From assembly GCF_052116585.1 (NCBI RefSeq), contig NZ_JBQKKT010000016.1, forward strand, positions 6,873 to 70,872: 64,000 nucleotides of DNA, given 5' to 3'. A program made the translations under genes and the position numbers. This DNA comes from Luteococcus sp052116585. GTDB taxonomy: Bacteria; Actinomycetota; Actinomycetes; Propionibacteriales; Propionibacteriaceae. Positions 25,214 to 33,799 of the stretch are shown one piece after another; within the stretch, counting starts at the first letter, position 1, and every line of letters begins with the position of its first letter. The notes beneath the pieces are model-generated. The model saw only the letters and a list, made by a program, of their open reading frames with translations, did no database searches and was not told the origin of the DNA.

Positions 25214-25870
25214 ATGGCCGCCGAAGACCCCGCGCTGCTCAACCTGGACCCCCTGCAACAGCTTCGGGCCGGACGCATGCCGCTGCGCCTGGCCCAGCTG
25301 GTGGTGGGGCTGGTCATCTTCGGCGCCTCGATCGCCATCGTGCTGCGCAGCGGTCTGGGCATGGCTCCGTGGGATGTGCTGCACGTGGGGTTGTCCCACC
25401 ACCTCCCACTCAGCATCGGATCGGTGTCCATCCTCGTGGGCATGATCGTCCTGCTGTTGTGGATCCCGCTGCGCCAGTGGCCCGGACTGGGCACCGTGCT
25501 CAACATCTTCGTGGTGGGGACCGCACTCGACGCGACGTTGGCGCTGCTGCCCGAGTCGCTGGACGGCTGGGGCTGGCGCGTGGCCGCACTGGTGGGCGGG
25601 GTGGTGTTGAACGGCGTCGCCGGCGCGATGTACATCGGCAGCCAGCTCGGCCCCGGGCCCCGCGACGGCCTGATGACCTCACTGAGCGAGCTGACCGGCC
25701 GGTCCGTCGGCGTGGTGCGCACGGTGATCGAGGTGACGGTGCTGGCCCTGGGCTGGCTGCTCGGCGGTCCGGTGGGGCTGGGAACCTTGGTCTACGCCTT
25801 CGGTGTGGGCCCGGTGGTGCAGGTCTTCCTGCCCAGGTTCACGATCCGGTTGACGCGCCCGGCCGCCTGA
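25214..25870 (+). CDS. YczE/YyaS/YitT-family membrane protein
   Basis: A 218-aa protein from ATG 25214 with about six TM helices. Motifs GLGMAPWDVLHVGLS, GTVLNIFVVGTALD, YIGSQLGPGPRDGLM and GPVVQVFLP are those of the YczE/YitT family of integral membrane proteins. The role of the family is uncertain; YczE in Bacillus affects post-transcriptional regulation of lipopeptide synthesis. It lies 44 bases after the Rieske gene and may be cotranscribed with it. Confidence 0.8.
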   Translation: MAAEDPALLNLDPLQQLRAGRMPLRLAQLVVGLVIFGASIAIVLRSGLGMAPWDVLHVGLSHHLPLSIGSVSILVGMIVLLLWIPLRQWPGLGTVLNIFVVGTALDATLALLPESLDGWGWRVAALVGGVVLNGVAGAMYIGSQLGPGPRDGLMTSLSELTGRSVGVVRTVIEVTVLALGWLLGGPVGLGTLVYAFGVGPVVQVFLPRFTIRLTRPAA

Positions 25871-25921
25871 CCTTTGCAGCCATCACGGCAGGCCCCGGTG
25901 CGGGGCTGCCGCTCTGTGCAC

Positions 25922-26041
25922 CGCGTGGGATTGGACACCCCCACCGACTCCCGCGTGGGTTCCAGCACCCCGCGTGGGCCACACCCGTCGCGAGGCCCCC
26001 AAACCCACGCGCCGCCGCATCGGGGTGACACAACCCACGCG
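25922..26041. repeat. Five CGCGTGGG boxes in opposing orientation
   Basis: CGCGTGGG at 25922, 25952 and 25971 and its complement CCCACGCG at 26004 and 26034 lie in the gap between the convergent YczE-type and SRPBCC genes. The mix of three forward and two reverse boxes allows several alternative hairpins. Confidence 0.65.
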
Positions 26042-26053
26042 ACGGGCCGAACC

Positions 26054-26512
26054 TCAGCCCGCGAAGTGCTTGGCCAGACGCTCCAGTGTGGCGCGCATGT
26101 TGGCCTCGGTGGCGCTGCCGGCCACTCGATTGATCAGGCTGCCGCCGCGGGCAGAGGTGAGGTCATAGCTCTCCTTGACCAGGGTGCTCCCGTCGCCGCG
26201 ATCCTGGAGCTCGAAGCGCCAGACCTGCCCACCCAGGAGCAGACGCCCATTGCGGATGACCCCGGTCTGCCACGCGATCCGCTCGCCCTCCACGAACTCC
26301 ACGACACGATTGCCCGTGGCGTAGGGCAGGCCAATCTTCATCCCCATCCTGAACTCTGCCCCGAGAGACAGTCGCTCGGGGCCGGAAACCTGCGACTGCA
26401 CGGTGCCCCCACCGTCGAAGGTGCGGTGCTGGTCAGGCCGGGCCAGCAGGTCGAAGACCTCCTGAGGGCTGGCTGGGACGACTCGCTGGACGGTGTGGAC
26501 GAGCGCGGGCAT
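26054..26512 (-). CDS. SRPBCC (START-like) family protein
   Basis: A 152-aa protein from ATG 26512 with AGGAGG seven bases upstream. The start VHTVQRVVPASPQEVFDLL and the run of beta-strands up to WRFELQDRGDGSTLVKESYD follow the polyketide cyclase/dehydrase-like SRPBCC fold, ending in a long C-terminal helix. The fold binds hydrophobic ligands in a cavity; no catalytic residues are obvious. It is divergent from HK5. Confidence 0.8.
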   Translation of the reverse strand: MPALVHTVQRVVPASPQEVFDLLARPDQHRTFDGGGTVQSQVSGPERLSLGAEFRMGMKIGLPYATGNRVVEFVEGERIAWQTGVIRNGRLLLGGQVWRFELQDRGDGSTLVKESYDLTSARGGSLINRVAGSATEANMRATLERLAKHFAG

Positions 26513-26833
26513 GAATCCTCCTGGTCGGTCGACGACGCCCCGGCCTGATTCATCGGCCGGACACCTCCCAGCCTAGGCGCTGCGCGCACCTCCCAGCCGT
26601 GGGATCACCCCGTCGCCCCGGGCGCTTCCATTGACGTGCCACGAAAATGCCCAGAGCGCCGGGCCCTGGCGCGGCGCGCCCGTACTACTACCGAGTCACC
26701 CCATCCACCCGTGAATGGCGCTGCTGATCACCTGAGGGAGGGACACTTCCGGGGGTCATCTGGCCCACAGTCCTGCCAGACTCACGTACTGCACTTGTCG
26801 GCGCAGGACCCCTGCCCTACTACGAGGAATGAC
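26513..26833. other. Divergent gap upstream of HK5
   Basis: 321 bases between the SRPBCC gene and HK5. It holds the SRPBCC ribosome site (minus strand) and GAGGA for HK5. I see no clear promoter boxes and no further gene. Confidence 0.4.
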
Positions 26834-29140
26834 GTGGAGATGAGTCCCTGGGCGAGCGACGCACCGTCGCAGCCCGCGACGCCACGTTGGACGATCGCTG
26901 CCTCCGAAGGGCTGCGCACCCTGGTGCTGCTGGCCATGCCATTCCAGCTCGTCTTCTCCATCGGCCCCCTCCTGGCGCAGATCGGGAGCCTGCCCTGGAC
27001 CGCACGCGCAGGCGTGGTGGTCCTGCTGGTCTCCCAGTGCGTCATGTTGACCGTGGTGCTGCATCGTCGGCACGGGCTGACCAGCTGGTTCCTGCAGGCC
27101 ACCACCTTGGGCGCCGCTCATCTCCTGCTGACCACCGGCCGCATGGTGATGGTGCCCGGAGACGTGTGGGGACCGGGGTACTGGGCGGCACCCCTGGTGG
27201 TCTCCACCATGCTGGTGGAGCGCCGTCAGCTGCGCAGGCGCCTCCTGTTCGCGCTGGTCGCGGGGCTGGCATCCGTCGAGATCCTGGGTTTCCTGCTGTG
27301 GTGGCAGATGTCGCCCGCTCGCCTTGCCGACGAGATCTTCGTCGTCTACCCCATCGTCATCCTGCTGTCCTTCTCGCTGGGACTGATCAGCATGGCCGAG
27401 GAGCACGACGCCACGGCGGCGCGAACAGAGAAGGCCCGCAGCACCCAGCGCCACCAGCAGGCGGAGACCGAGGCCCGCCGTGAGGCTGAGCGGCTGCTGC
27501 ACGACCATGTGCTCCATGCGCTGCACGCCATCGCGGCGGAGCGTTCGCATGTGAGCGCCCAGGACGCCAGCCAGGAGTGCCGCGACGCGATCCGGATCCT
27601 CGACAGCCCCAAGCAGGGTCTGGTGGCGCTGCGCACGCTGCTGGCCGAGGATCCGGTCACCCAGCGGGTTCGCGCAGTTCTGGTGGGCGACGGCGAGCCA
27701 CTTCCGCGAGCGGTGGCCACGGCGTTGGCCGCGGCCACTCACGAGGCCCTCGTCAATGTGGAGCGCCACGCTGCCGCCGAGCACTGCACGATCGAGCTGC
27801 AGTCCTGGGGCACGGCCGGCTGCCGGGTGTCGATCGTCGACGACGGGCGCGGCTTCGACCCGGACAGCCGCCACAAGCGCCTGGGGCTGCAGTCGTCGGT
27901 CATCGAGCACCTGGACGACATCGGCGGACATGCCAGCATCAGCTCCCGGCCGGGCGAGGGCACCCGGATCGATCTGGAGTGGCCCCGTCAGGATGCTCCT
28001 CGGCAGGCCCCCACCCCAGCAGATTCCACGTCGCAGGGGCCCACTGCGCAGGAGCCCACCATGGCGCACGTGGGCACCCCATCACAGCTGCCTTCTCCCG
28101 CGGCGGATGCACGCACCCGCCGCCTGATGGTGGCCACGGCCATCCCCGCCCTGGTCAGCTGCGGGCTGGTGATGGCCTTGGTGGGCAGCCGTTCGGACGC
28201 GCTGAGCACGGTGCTGCCTGCCACGGTGGCCGCGTTGCTGGTGGGCGCCTGGGGCGCGGCCCGACTCCTGCGCGGCCCGTTGTCCCGGTCTGAGACGCTC
28301 TTGATCCTGGGTGTGGCCCTGGTTGCCTGGCTGGTCAACCTCGTCCTGGTTCCCTCACCACCCACCGACATCTACGACCTGTGGATGACGTGGGGTGCGA
28401 CCGGCCTGGTGCAGTTGGCCATGTTCTCCCGTCCACGACGCAATGCGGCCATGATCGGCGTCGGGTTCACCGCGGTGATCGTCGTGGGAACCGTCCTGCG
28501 TTTCGGCATCGTCGACACGGTGACCGTGATGGGCGGCGGCGCCGCGCTCGCGATCGTCGTCGTGCTGGCGGGACACCATGCCCTGGCGTGGGCCTGCCAG
28601 CTGGCCACAGACATGGCGCAGCAGATGCATGCCCGGCAGGCGACGCAGGATGCCACGGCCAGGATGCACCAGAGTGACCGGGTGGAGCAGTTCTGGTCTC
28701 AGCGCGTCACACAGGACGTGCTGCCGTTGATCCGCTCGGTTGCGGAGGACATCGCCTGCCCCGCCGACGACGAGGTGCGCGAGGCCGCCCGCACGCTGGA
28801 GTCCTGGGTGCGCGACGAGTTGGTGCTGGGCCCCGACCACCAGGGCCTCGGCGAGCGGATCGCGGAGTTGCGGCAGAACGGATGGCAGGTGCGGTCCTCT
28901 CTCACCGCCGAGGACCCTCCCCCGCTCAGGCGGGCCGCGGCAGAGATTGCCGCGCTGCTGGGCGCACCAGCCACCCCGGAGCAGGTGGTGACCTTCAGCG
29001 CCATCGGCCAGGAGGCCTCGGTCGTCGTCCTCGACGCCTCTGATGGGCAGCAGGCGTCGTGGAGCCGTAGAGTGCAGTCACTGGGTGGAAGAATGGACTC
29101 TGACCCTGACTTCGTGAGAATGGCGGTGACCGCAGGATGA
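26834..29140 (+). CDS. HK5: two-module sensor histidine kinase with cognate regulator
   Basis: A 768-aa protein; GTG 26834 is preferred (GAGGA six bases upstream), with ATG 26840 as the alternative. Module 1: five TM helices with GPGYWAAP, His box RLLHDHVLHALHAI (His223), N box HEALVNVERHA, DDGRGFDP and PGEGTRIDLEWP, an intact ATP site. A Pro/Thr/Gln-rich linker (about residues 395-430) is longer than in the paralogues. Module 2: TM block, then WSQRVTQDVLPLI, RDELVLGP and DPDFVRM. The TGA overlaps the regulator ATG (ATGA), the only direct kinase-regulator coupling in this family here. I infer signal transfer to that regulator. Confidence 0.9.
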   Translation: MEMSPWASDAPSQPATPRWTIAASEGLRTLVLLAMPFQLVFSIGPLLAQIGSLPWTARAGVVVLLVSQCVMLTVVLHRRHGLTSWFLQATTLGAAHLLLTTGRMVMVPGDVWGPGYWAAPLVVSTMLVERRQLRRRLLFALVAGLASVEILGFLLWWQMSPARLADEIFVVYPIVILLSFSLGLISMAEEHDATAARTEKARSTQRHQQAETEARREAERLLHDHVLHALHAIAAERSHVSAQDASQECRDAIRILDSPKQGLVALRTLLAEDPVTQRVRAVLVGDGEPLPRAVATALAAATHEALVNVERHAAAEHCTIELQSWGTAGCRVSIVDDGRGFDPDSRHKRLGLQSSVIEHLDDIGGHASISSRPGEGTRIDLEWPRQDAPRQAPTPADSTSQGPTAQEPTMAHVGTPSQLPSPAADARTRRLMVATAIPALVSCGLVMALVGSRSDALSTVLPATVAALLVGAWGAARLLRGPLSRSETLLILGVALVAWLVNLVLVPSPPTDIYDLWMTWGATGLVQLAMFSRPRRNAAMIGVGFTAVIVVGTVLRFGIVDTVTVMGGGAALAIVVVLAGHHALAWACQLATDMAQQMHARQATQDATARMHQSDRVEQFWSQRVTQDVLPLIRSVAEDIACPADDEVREAARTLESWVRDELVLGPDHQGLGERIAELRQNGWQVRSSLTAEDPPPLRRAAAEIAALLGAPATPEQVVTFSAIGQEASVVVLDASDGQQASWSRRVQSLGGRMDSDPDFVRMAVTAG

Positions 29141-29784
29141 ACGAACCGTTGCGCCTGGCAGCACTGGACGACCACCCCGTGGTCCTGGCCGGCCTGCAGG
29201 CAATCGAGCAGGCCAGCGCAGGCGGACTGAAGATCGTCCACTCCGTGACCGACCCCGATGAGCTCTACCGTCTGGTGGCGGATCAGCCCGTCGACGTCGC
29301 CCTGGTGGACCTGCAGCTCAAGGACGGCCTCAAGGGACCGGAGGTGGTCGAACGCCTGGACGAGATGGGCGTGCCCAGCGTCGTCTACACCGCTGAACTG
29401 CGGCCCCTGCCGATCCGGCGCGCCATGGCCGCGGGCGCCCTTGGCCTGGCTTTGAAGAATGACCCGCTCGATGGTCTGATCCGCACCATCGAGGGTGCGG
29501 CCGCGCGCGAGTTCGCGGTCAGCAGCCAGCTTGCCGACGTGCTGATCAAGGACCCGAGCCTCACCCCGCGCCTGGCGCCGCGTGAGATCGAGGCGCTGGA
29601 ACTCCTGCACCAGGGGATTCCCCGCAAGTCCGTGGGGCGGCTGATGAATCCTCCCGCCTCGGAGTCCACCGTCGACACCTATCTGCGTCGCGTCTCCAGC
29701 AAGTATCGACAGCTCGGCCGTACCGTCAATGGCGTGCCCGATGCGCTCAGCCACGCCGAGCGTGACGGCTACTTCGAGAGCTGA
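29137..29784 (+). CDS. NarL/LuxR-type response regulator paired with HK5
   Basis: A 215-aa protein. Receiver domain: acidic pair DDHP (11-12), phosphoacceptor Asp58 in ALVDLQL, Thr85 in VVYTAE, and Lys108 in LALKNDP. The C-terminal third (APREIEALELLHQGIP, STVDTYLRRVSSKYRQLG) is an HTH in the LuxR position but diverged from the usual NxxIAxxL pattern. It starts in the HK5 stop codon (ATGA). It is expected to bind DNA when phosphorylated; targets unknown. Confidence 0.88.
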   Translation: MNEPLRLAALDDHPVVLAGLQAIEQASAGGLKIVHSVTDPDELYRLVADQPVDVALVDLQLKDGLKGPEVVERLDEMGVPSVVYTAELRPLPIRRAMAAGALGLALKNDPLDGLIRTIEGAAAREFAVSSQLADVLIKDPSLTPRLAPREIEALELLHQGIPRKSVGRLMNPPASESTVDTYLRRVSSKYRQLGRTVNGVPDALSHAERDGYFES

Positions 29785-29813
29785 CCGGGGCGACAGTGCC
29801 CAGCCGCAGGAAT

Positions 29814-29840
29814 GCCTGCCACCTTCGGTGGCGGGCTTTT
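29814..29840 (+). terminator. Rho-independent terminator of the HK5 operon
   Basis: GCCTGCCACC (29814-29823), loop TTC, GGTGGCGGGC (29827-29836), then TTTT. Ten base pairs with one G-T wobble, 30 bases past the regulator stop. Confidence 0.85.
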
Positions 29841-30402
29841 CCTGGTTGTGGGCTTTCTGGTTTCGGGGAGCGATTGCCGCTGCCCCGTCCGCACCTGACG
29901 AGACTCGTCCGCACATGAAGAGACCGACACGGTGGGCAGTGTGCAAGGAGCCTCCCCCGAGATCCCTGACGCGTGCGGTGCGGGTGGTGGCAGGCCACCG
30001 TGAACTCCCCCGAGTTCGCCGCAACGCACGGTGCACACCGTTGAACCCGGGCACCACATGAACTTGGTCTCGTCATGGACGCCCTTCGCGCCCATGGCCT
30101 CCCCCGAGGTTGACCAGCCCACATGCCACCCGATGTTCCCACCGCGTCGGCTGACATTGACGTTACCTTCCATCACGAGCGGTGGACATGTCCCCTGATC
30201 CGGTGACACGCAAGGGATTCTGGCTGATCTTCAGAGAACTGCCCGGTTCCGCAGACACGCTTCTGACCGCCTGACGAGCTCATCGACCGCGCCATCCGAT
30301 CCCATTCGGGACAGAGCGGTCAACACTCGACGCCGCGGCCAGACGAGCGCACCGGATAGCTGCTCCCACCAACCGGCTGGCCCCACCGGTTACCGTGGGA
30401 CC
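29841..30402. other. Gene-free stretch with three CTCCCCCGAG elements
   Basis: 562 bases. A minus-strand frame (about 30209 to 29769) exists but resembles no family and runs through the terminator, so I do not call it. CTCCCCCGAG, itself a short inverted repeat, occurs at 29952, 30005 and 30099. The ankyrin promoter should lie near 30300-30400 but is not obvious. Confidence 0.45.
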
Positions 30403-30864
30403 ATGGGCTCCGACGACAGCTTTGAACTCACCGACGAACAGCTGGACTTCCTGAACGAGTCTTTCGACCTGGCCCGACAGGGCAGTGAAGCTCGCCTTCT
30501 AGCCATCATCGATGCCGGAATCCCGGTGAACCTGACCGACCACAAGGGAGACACCCTGCTGGCCCTGGCCGCCTACAACGCCCATTCCGGCCTGGTCCAG
30601 GGACTTCTGGACCGGGGCGCTGACCCGAACCGGGTGAACGAACGCGGGCAGTCGGCCTTGGCCTGTGCGCTGTTCGTCCAGGATCACGATTCGGTGCGCG
30701 CCCTGTTGCATGCGGGAGCCGATCCGATGGCCGGCGCGATGGACGCCTGGCAGATCGTCGACTTCTTCTCGCTCGACGCGATGCGGGACCTGCTGCCGCC
30801 GCAGCACCAGCCGGAAGGTCCTGCGGCACCGGCCCCCACCCCACAGGGGGCCCCTGGACGCTAG
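30403..30864 (+). CDS. Ankyrin-repeat protein
   Basis: A 153-aa cytoplasmic protein from ATG 30403. It opens with an acidic helix (FELTDEQLDFLNESF) and then has about three ankyrin repeats: ARLLAIIDAGIPVNLTDHKG, DTLLALAAYNAHSGLVQGLL with DRGADPNRVNERG, and VRALLHAGADP. A Pro/Ala tail ends the protein. Such small ankyrin proteins mediate protein contacts. The stop codon TAG overlaps the convergent stop of the MpaB-like gene in a shared CTAG. Confidence 0.85.
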   Translation: MGSDDSFELTDEQLDFLNESFDLARQGSEARLLAIIDAGIPVNLTDHKGDTLLALAAYNAHSGLVQGLLDRGADPNRVNERGQSALACALFVQDHDSVRALLHAGADPMAGAMDAWQIVDFFSLDAMRDLLPPQHQPEGPAAPAPTPQGAPGR

Positions 30865-31757
30865 GCCTCCCGGCGCTGCGGTCCACCCATCGGCCGGTCG
30901 TGCTCGCCGTCGGGCCCGACCAGCGCCCACCCCACCAGGCGCGTGGCGAGTGCGCCGAGCGCAGCATCCTTCCTGACAAGAAGGTTCCGGTTGCCCAAGC
31001 CGAGCATCTCCCGAGCCCAGCCGGGCAGCAGCGCCCGCCCGCCCGCAATCACCATGCGATAGCCGGGCCTGGCGACGGCAGGCAGCGGCGCACGGTGGGT
31101 GAGGAAGTCGACCACCTCGAGCGCGTCGGGAGTGCACGCCAGTTCGGGGCGGTAGGCCAGCAACTGGTCCTCGAGCTGCCGCACGGTCGTCGGCAGCCCC
31201 GTCGCACCCAACCGCTGGCCGCCGAGCGCAGCCTGACGGACGTACTCGTCGGCCCGTTCGGCATCCAGAGGCGTGTCGGCCCAGCGCTGGTATGCGGTCA
31301 GGAAACTCCAGGTCTCGGCGACGTGGACCCACCGGAGCAGATGCGGATCGTCGGCGCGATAGGGCTTTCCGAAGTCGTCCACGCCCGTGATCCGGTCGTG
31401 GACGGCCCGCACGACGGCGAACTGGCGCTCGACATCCTCACGCGGCGCATAGGTGGTCACCGCGATGTGGTTGCTGATCCGCTGCAAGCGACCCCACGGA
31501 TCAGATCGGTAGTTGTCGTGCTGCGCCACCGCGGCCATGGGTCCGGGGTGCAAGGACTGCAGGAAGAGCGCGCACACGCCGCCGGCATACATGGCGGGAT
31601 GCTGGTTCACTTCCCAGATGGCGTCCTGCGGGTTGAATTCGCGCTGCCCTGGAGCGCCCCAGATGCGCCAGGCTCTCTCCTCAGCGTCGGGCCCCGCCAC
31701 CCGGGCGCGCAGGAAGGCGGCCAGGGCACTGCGAGCCTGTTCACCGGGACGTGGCAT
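30861..31757 (-). CDS. MpaB-like oxygenase family protein (DUF2236)
   Basis: A 298-aa protein from ATG 31757, set by AGAGGAAG. Motifs IWEVNQHPAMYAGGVCALFL, HPGPMAAVAQHDNYRSDPWG, and VHDRITGVDDFGKPYRADDP, then LLRWVHVAETWSFL, match the DUF2236/ER-bound oxygenase MpaB family, which includes haem-dependent latex-clearing-type proteins. Putative metal or haem ligands are His residues in these blocks; I cannot tell which bind. Substrate unknown. Monocistronic. Confidence 0.8.
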   Translation of the reverse strand: MPRPGEQARSALAAFLRARVAGPDAEERAWRIWGAPGQREFNPQDAIWEVNQHPAMYAGGVCALFLQSLHPGPMAAVAQHDNYRSDPWGRLQRISNHIAVTTYAPREDVERQFAVVRAVHDRITGVDDFGKPYRADDPHLLRWVHVAETWSFLTAYQRWADTPLDAERADEYVRQAALGGQRLGATGLPTTVRQLEDQLLAYRPELACTPDALEVVDFLTHRAPLPAVARPGYRMVIAGGRALLPGWAREMLGLGNRNLLVRKDAALGALATRLVGWALVGPDGEHDRPMGGPQRREA

Positions 31758-31840
31758 GACTGGCTTCCTCTCCGGCGGGCGAGCCCCGCGCACCACTCCA
31801 CTGTGACAGGTCGAGCCCTGAGGGTGATCCCCTGCCTCAA

Positions 31841-31888
31841 GTCGCCAGGGTCAGAAGTCGCCAGGGTCAGAAGTCGTCGGGGTCAGAA
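31841..31888. repeat. 16-bp tandem repeat, three copies
   Basis: GTCGCCAGGGTCAGAA at 31841 and 31857, and the variant GTCGTCGGGGTCAGAA at 31873. Confidence 0.85.
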
Positions 31889-31916
31889 GACACCGATTCC
31901 ATGGGGACACAGCAAT

Positions 31917-31942
31917 GGGGACGTGGCCTGGACCACGTCCCC
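31917..31942. terminator. Perfect 10-bp hairpin
   Basis: GGGGACGTGG, loop CCTGGA, CCACGTCCCC. It is isolated from any gene end on either strand, so its role as terminator or RNA element is uncertain. Confidence 0.5.
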
Positions 31943-32450
31943 TCGGTGCTGCTGTCGTGCACCGTTCACCCGACCTTGCGGCCAGGTGCCCCAGGTGCCG
32001 GTTGGCGCAGGGGTGACTCGCGTCCACAAACCGGCTGCTGTCCGGGAGGTGGTCCCATGGGTGCCCGGGGTCGCAACTCCACCGGCCATGTGGCCCACCC
32101 CGAACAACGGCAGGAATGCCGCACCGCGCCATCCGCACGATTGCTGCCCAGATGTCGACGAGCCGGGACGACGGGGGGATACGCTCCATCATCGCGGTTC
32201 GATCCCCCACCGAAGGTTTTGCGTGCCTCCGGGGCTTCAGCCCCCCAGGGCCTCGCCATCGTCCTGCAGGAACAAGTACAGCACCTCGATTTCCTTGAAT
32301 GCTTGACATCGCGCTTTCCCTCAGCTCTCGGTCAGGTGACCAGACTGGTTGCCCCCTCGCACTTACCACCAGGTCATCTAGACTTCCGCAGGATCAGTCG
32401 TCGCTGGACTGGCGCCACACCCGCCGGCCGCCCAGTAGCCCAGGAGTCCC

Positions 32451-33629
32451 ATGGCAGAGCGCCAGCCGTCCACCACCGCGCGTCGCGCCCGAGCCGCCGT
32501 GGCCACGCTGTTCTGGCTGAACGGCGCGACGATGGCGTCGATGGTGCCCCGCTATCCCTTGATCCGCGACAACCTTGACCTCACCAACACCTTCTTCGGT
32601 CTGGCAATCGCACTTGGACCACTGGGCGGGCTGGTCGCGGGACTGTTCACCTCGAAGGTGATGCGTGCCAGCACCACCGCCCGAGTGGCCACGTGGGCCC
32701 AGGTGGCACAGATCCTGATGTTCTGCCTGGTCCTGAACTCCCCCACTGCGCTGGCCTTCGCCACCTTCATCGTGCTGATGAGTGCCACCGACGTGTACAC
32801 CGACATCGCGATGAATGCGCACGGCATGCGAGTGCAGGGGCTCTACGGGCGCTCCATCAACAACAGCTTCCACGCCTGGTGGAGTCTGGGCGCAGTCAGC
32901 GGCGGGCTGTTGGGATCCTGGTTCGCGGGCATCCACCTCTCACTGCCCCTGCACGCCCTGACAGCCGGATCGATCATGCTGGCCATCAACCTGGCGCTTC
33001 GCCCCTTCCTGCTCAAGGGGCCGGACCCCGAGGTCGTCGAGGATGCCCCCACCGGGAAGGTTCGCATCCCACGCCCGATCATGGGCCACCTGGTGGCGTT
33101 GGGCCTGGTTGGCGCCTTTGCTGCCAGCATCGAGGATGCCGGCTTCACCTGGAGTGCCCTGTACCTGCGCGACTCGCTCTCCGCCGGCCCCGGCACCGCG
33201 GGCATGGGCATCGTCTGTCTGGTTGGCGCCCAGACCGTCGGGCGCTTCACCGGCGACCGACTGGTCGACGCCCTGGGCGACCGTGGGGCGGCCCGGTTGG
33301 GCTGCGGCGTCGCCACGGTGGGCATGGCCCTGGCCCTGGCCTTCCCGTCGATTCCCTTGACCCTGCTGGGCTTCGCGTGCGCCGGGTGGGGCGTGGCCAC
33401 CGTGGTGCCCGCCGTCTACTACACGGCCCACCACATGCCGGGACTGCCCGCCGGTTCTGGGCTCAGCATCGTCAACTGGCTCCTGCGTCTGGCCTTCTTC
33501 GTCGGTCCCCCGCTGGTGGGCCGGATCTCCGACGCGGTCAGCTTCCGGGCGGCCCTGTGCGTGATGCCGCTGGCCACCGCCATGGTCGTGCTGCTCTCCG
33601 GCTCGCTGGCCAACCGTCGAGAGGTCTGA
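32451..33629 (+). CDS. MFS transporter
   Basis: A 392-aa protein from ATG 32451 with CAGGAG upstream and about 12 TM helices. The N-terminal half has NGATMASMVPRYPLIRD and GLAIALGPLGGLVAGL; helix 5 region FHAWWSLGAVSGGLLGSWFA resembles YbjJ/fucose-permease-like MFS members. The second half has TVGRFTGDRLVDALGDR, a motif A-like loop. Substrate unknown. Monocistronic. Confidence 0.85.
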   Translation: MAERQPSTTARRARAAVATLFWLNGATMASMVPRYPLIRDNLDLTNTFFGLAIALGPLGGLVAGLFTSKVMRASTTARVATWAQVAQILMFCLVLNSPTALAFATFIVLMSATDVYTDIAMNAHGMRVQGLYGRSINNSFHAWWSLGAVSGGLLGSWFAGIHLSLPLHALTAGSIMLAINLALRPFLLKGPDPEVVEDAPTGKVRIPRPIMGHLVALGLVGAFAASIEDAGFTWSALYLRDSLSAGPGTAGMGIVCLVGAQTVGRFTGDRLVDALGDRGAARLGCGVATVGMALALAFPSIPLTLLGFACAGWGVATVVPAVYYTAHHMPGLPAGSGLSIVNWLLRLAFFVGPPLVGRISDAVSFRAALCVMPLATAMVVLLSGSLANRREV

Positions 33630-33755
33630 GGGCAGCCGATTCCAGGCAGGGCTGGAAAGCGGGTGCTTCGGCGGTCACCAGTAGGGCGCAACGGCGTTGT
33701 ATGACGTTCACCACATGGTCCCCTGTGGTTCATGAGACCGACTTTGGAGGGGCAC

Positions 33756-33776
33756 ATGAATACTGAACACTCCTAG
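33756..33776 (+). CDS. Possible six-residue leader peptide
   Basis: GGAGG at 33747 is followed at good spacing by ATG and six codons (MNTEHS) to TAG. It ends 23 bases before the next gene. An inverted repeat ACCACA/TGTGGT lies just upstream (about 33711-33730). Could be an upstream open frame that tunes the next gene, or chance. Confidence 0.25.
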   Translation: MNTEHS

Positions 33777-33799
33777 GGAGATCTTCAGGAGGAGACCCG

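Larger units (their letters stand above)
31758..32450. other. 693-base gene-free stretch
   Basis: No frame in this interval has a convincing start or domain. It contains a 16-bp tandem repeat (31841-31888), a perfect 10-bp hairpin (31917-31942), and the upstream region of the MFS gene, which is more A/T-rich near 32260-32400. It may hold a noncoding RNA or a decayed gene; I cannot decide. Confidence 0.4.

Noticed and set aside
25170..26053. Mobile element or insertion sequence based on the CGCGTGGG boxes
   Set aside because: No transposase, no terminal inverted repeats of IS type and no target duplication are visible anywhere in the window.
29769..30209. 146-codon minus-strand frame downstream of the HK5 operon
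   Set aside because: No recognised family, and it passes through the operon terminator. Reported as gene-free instead.
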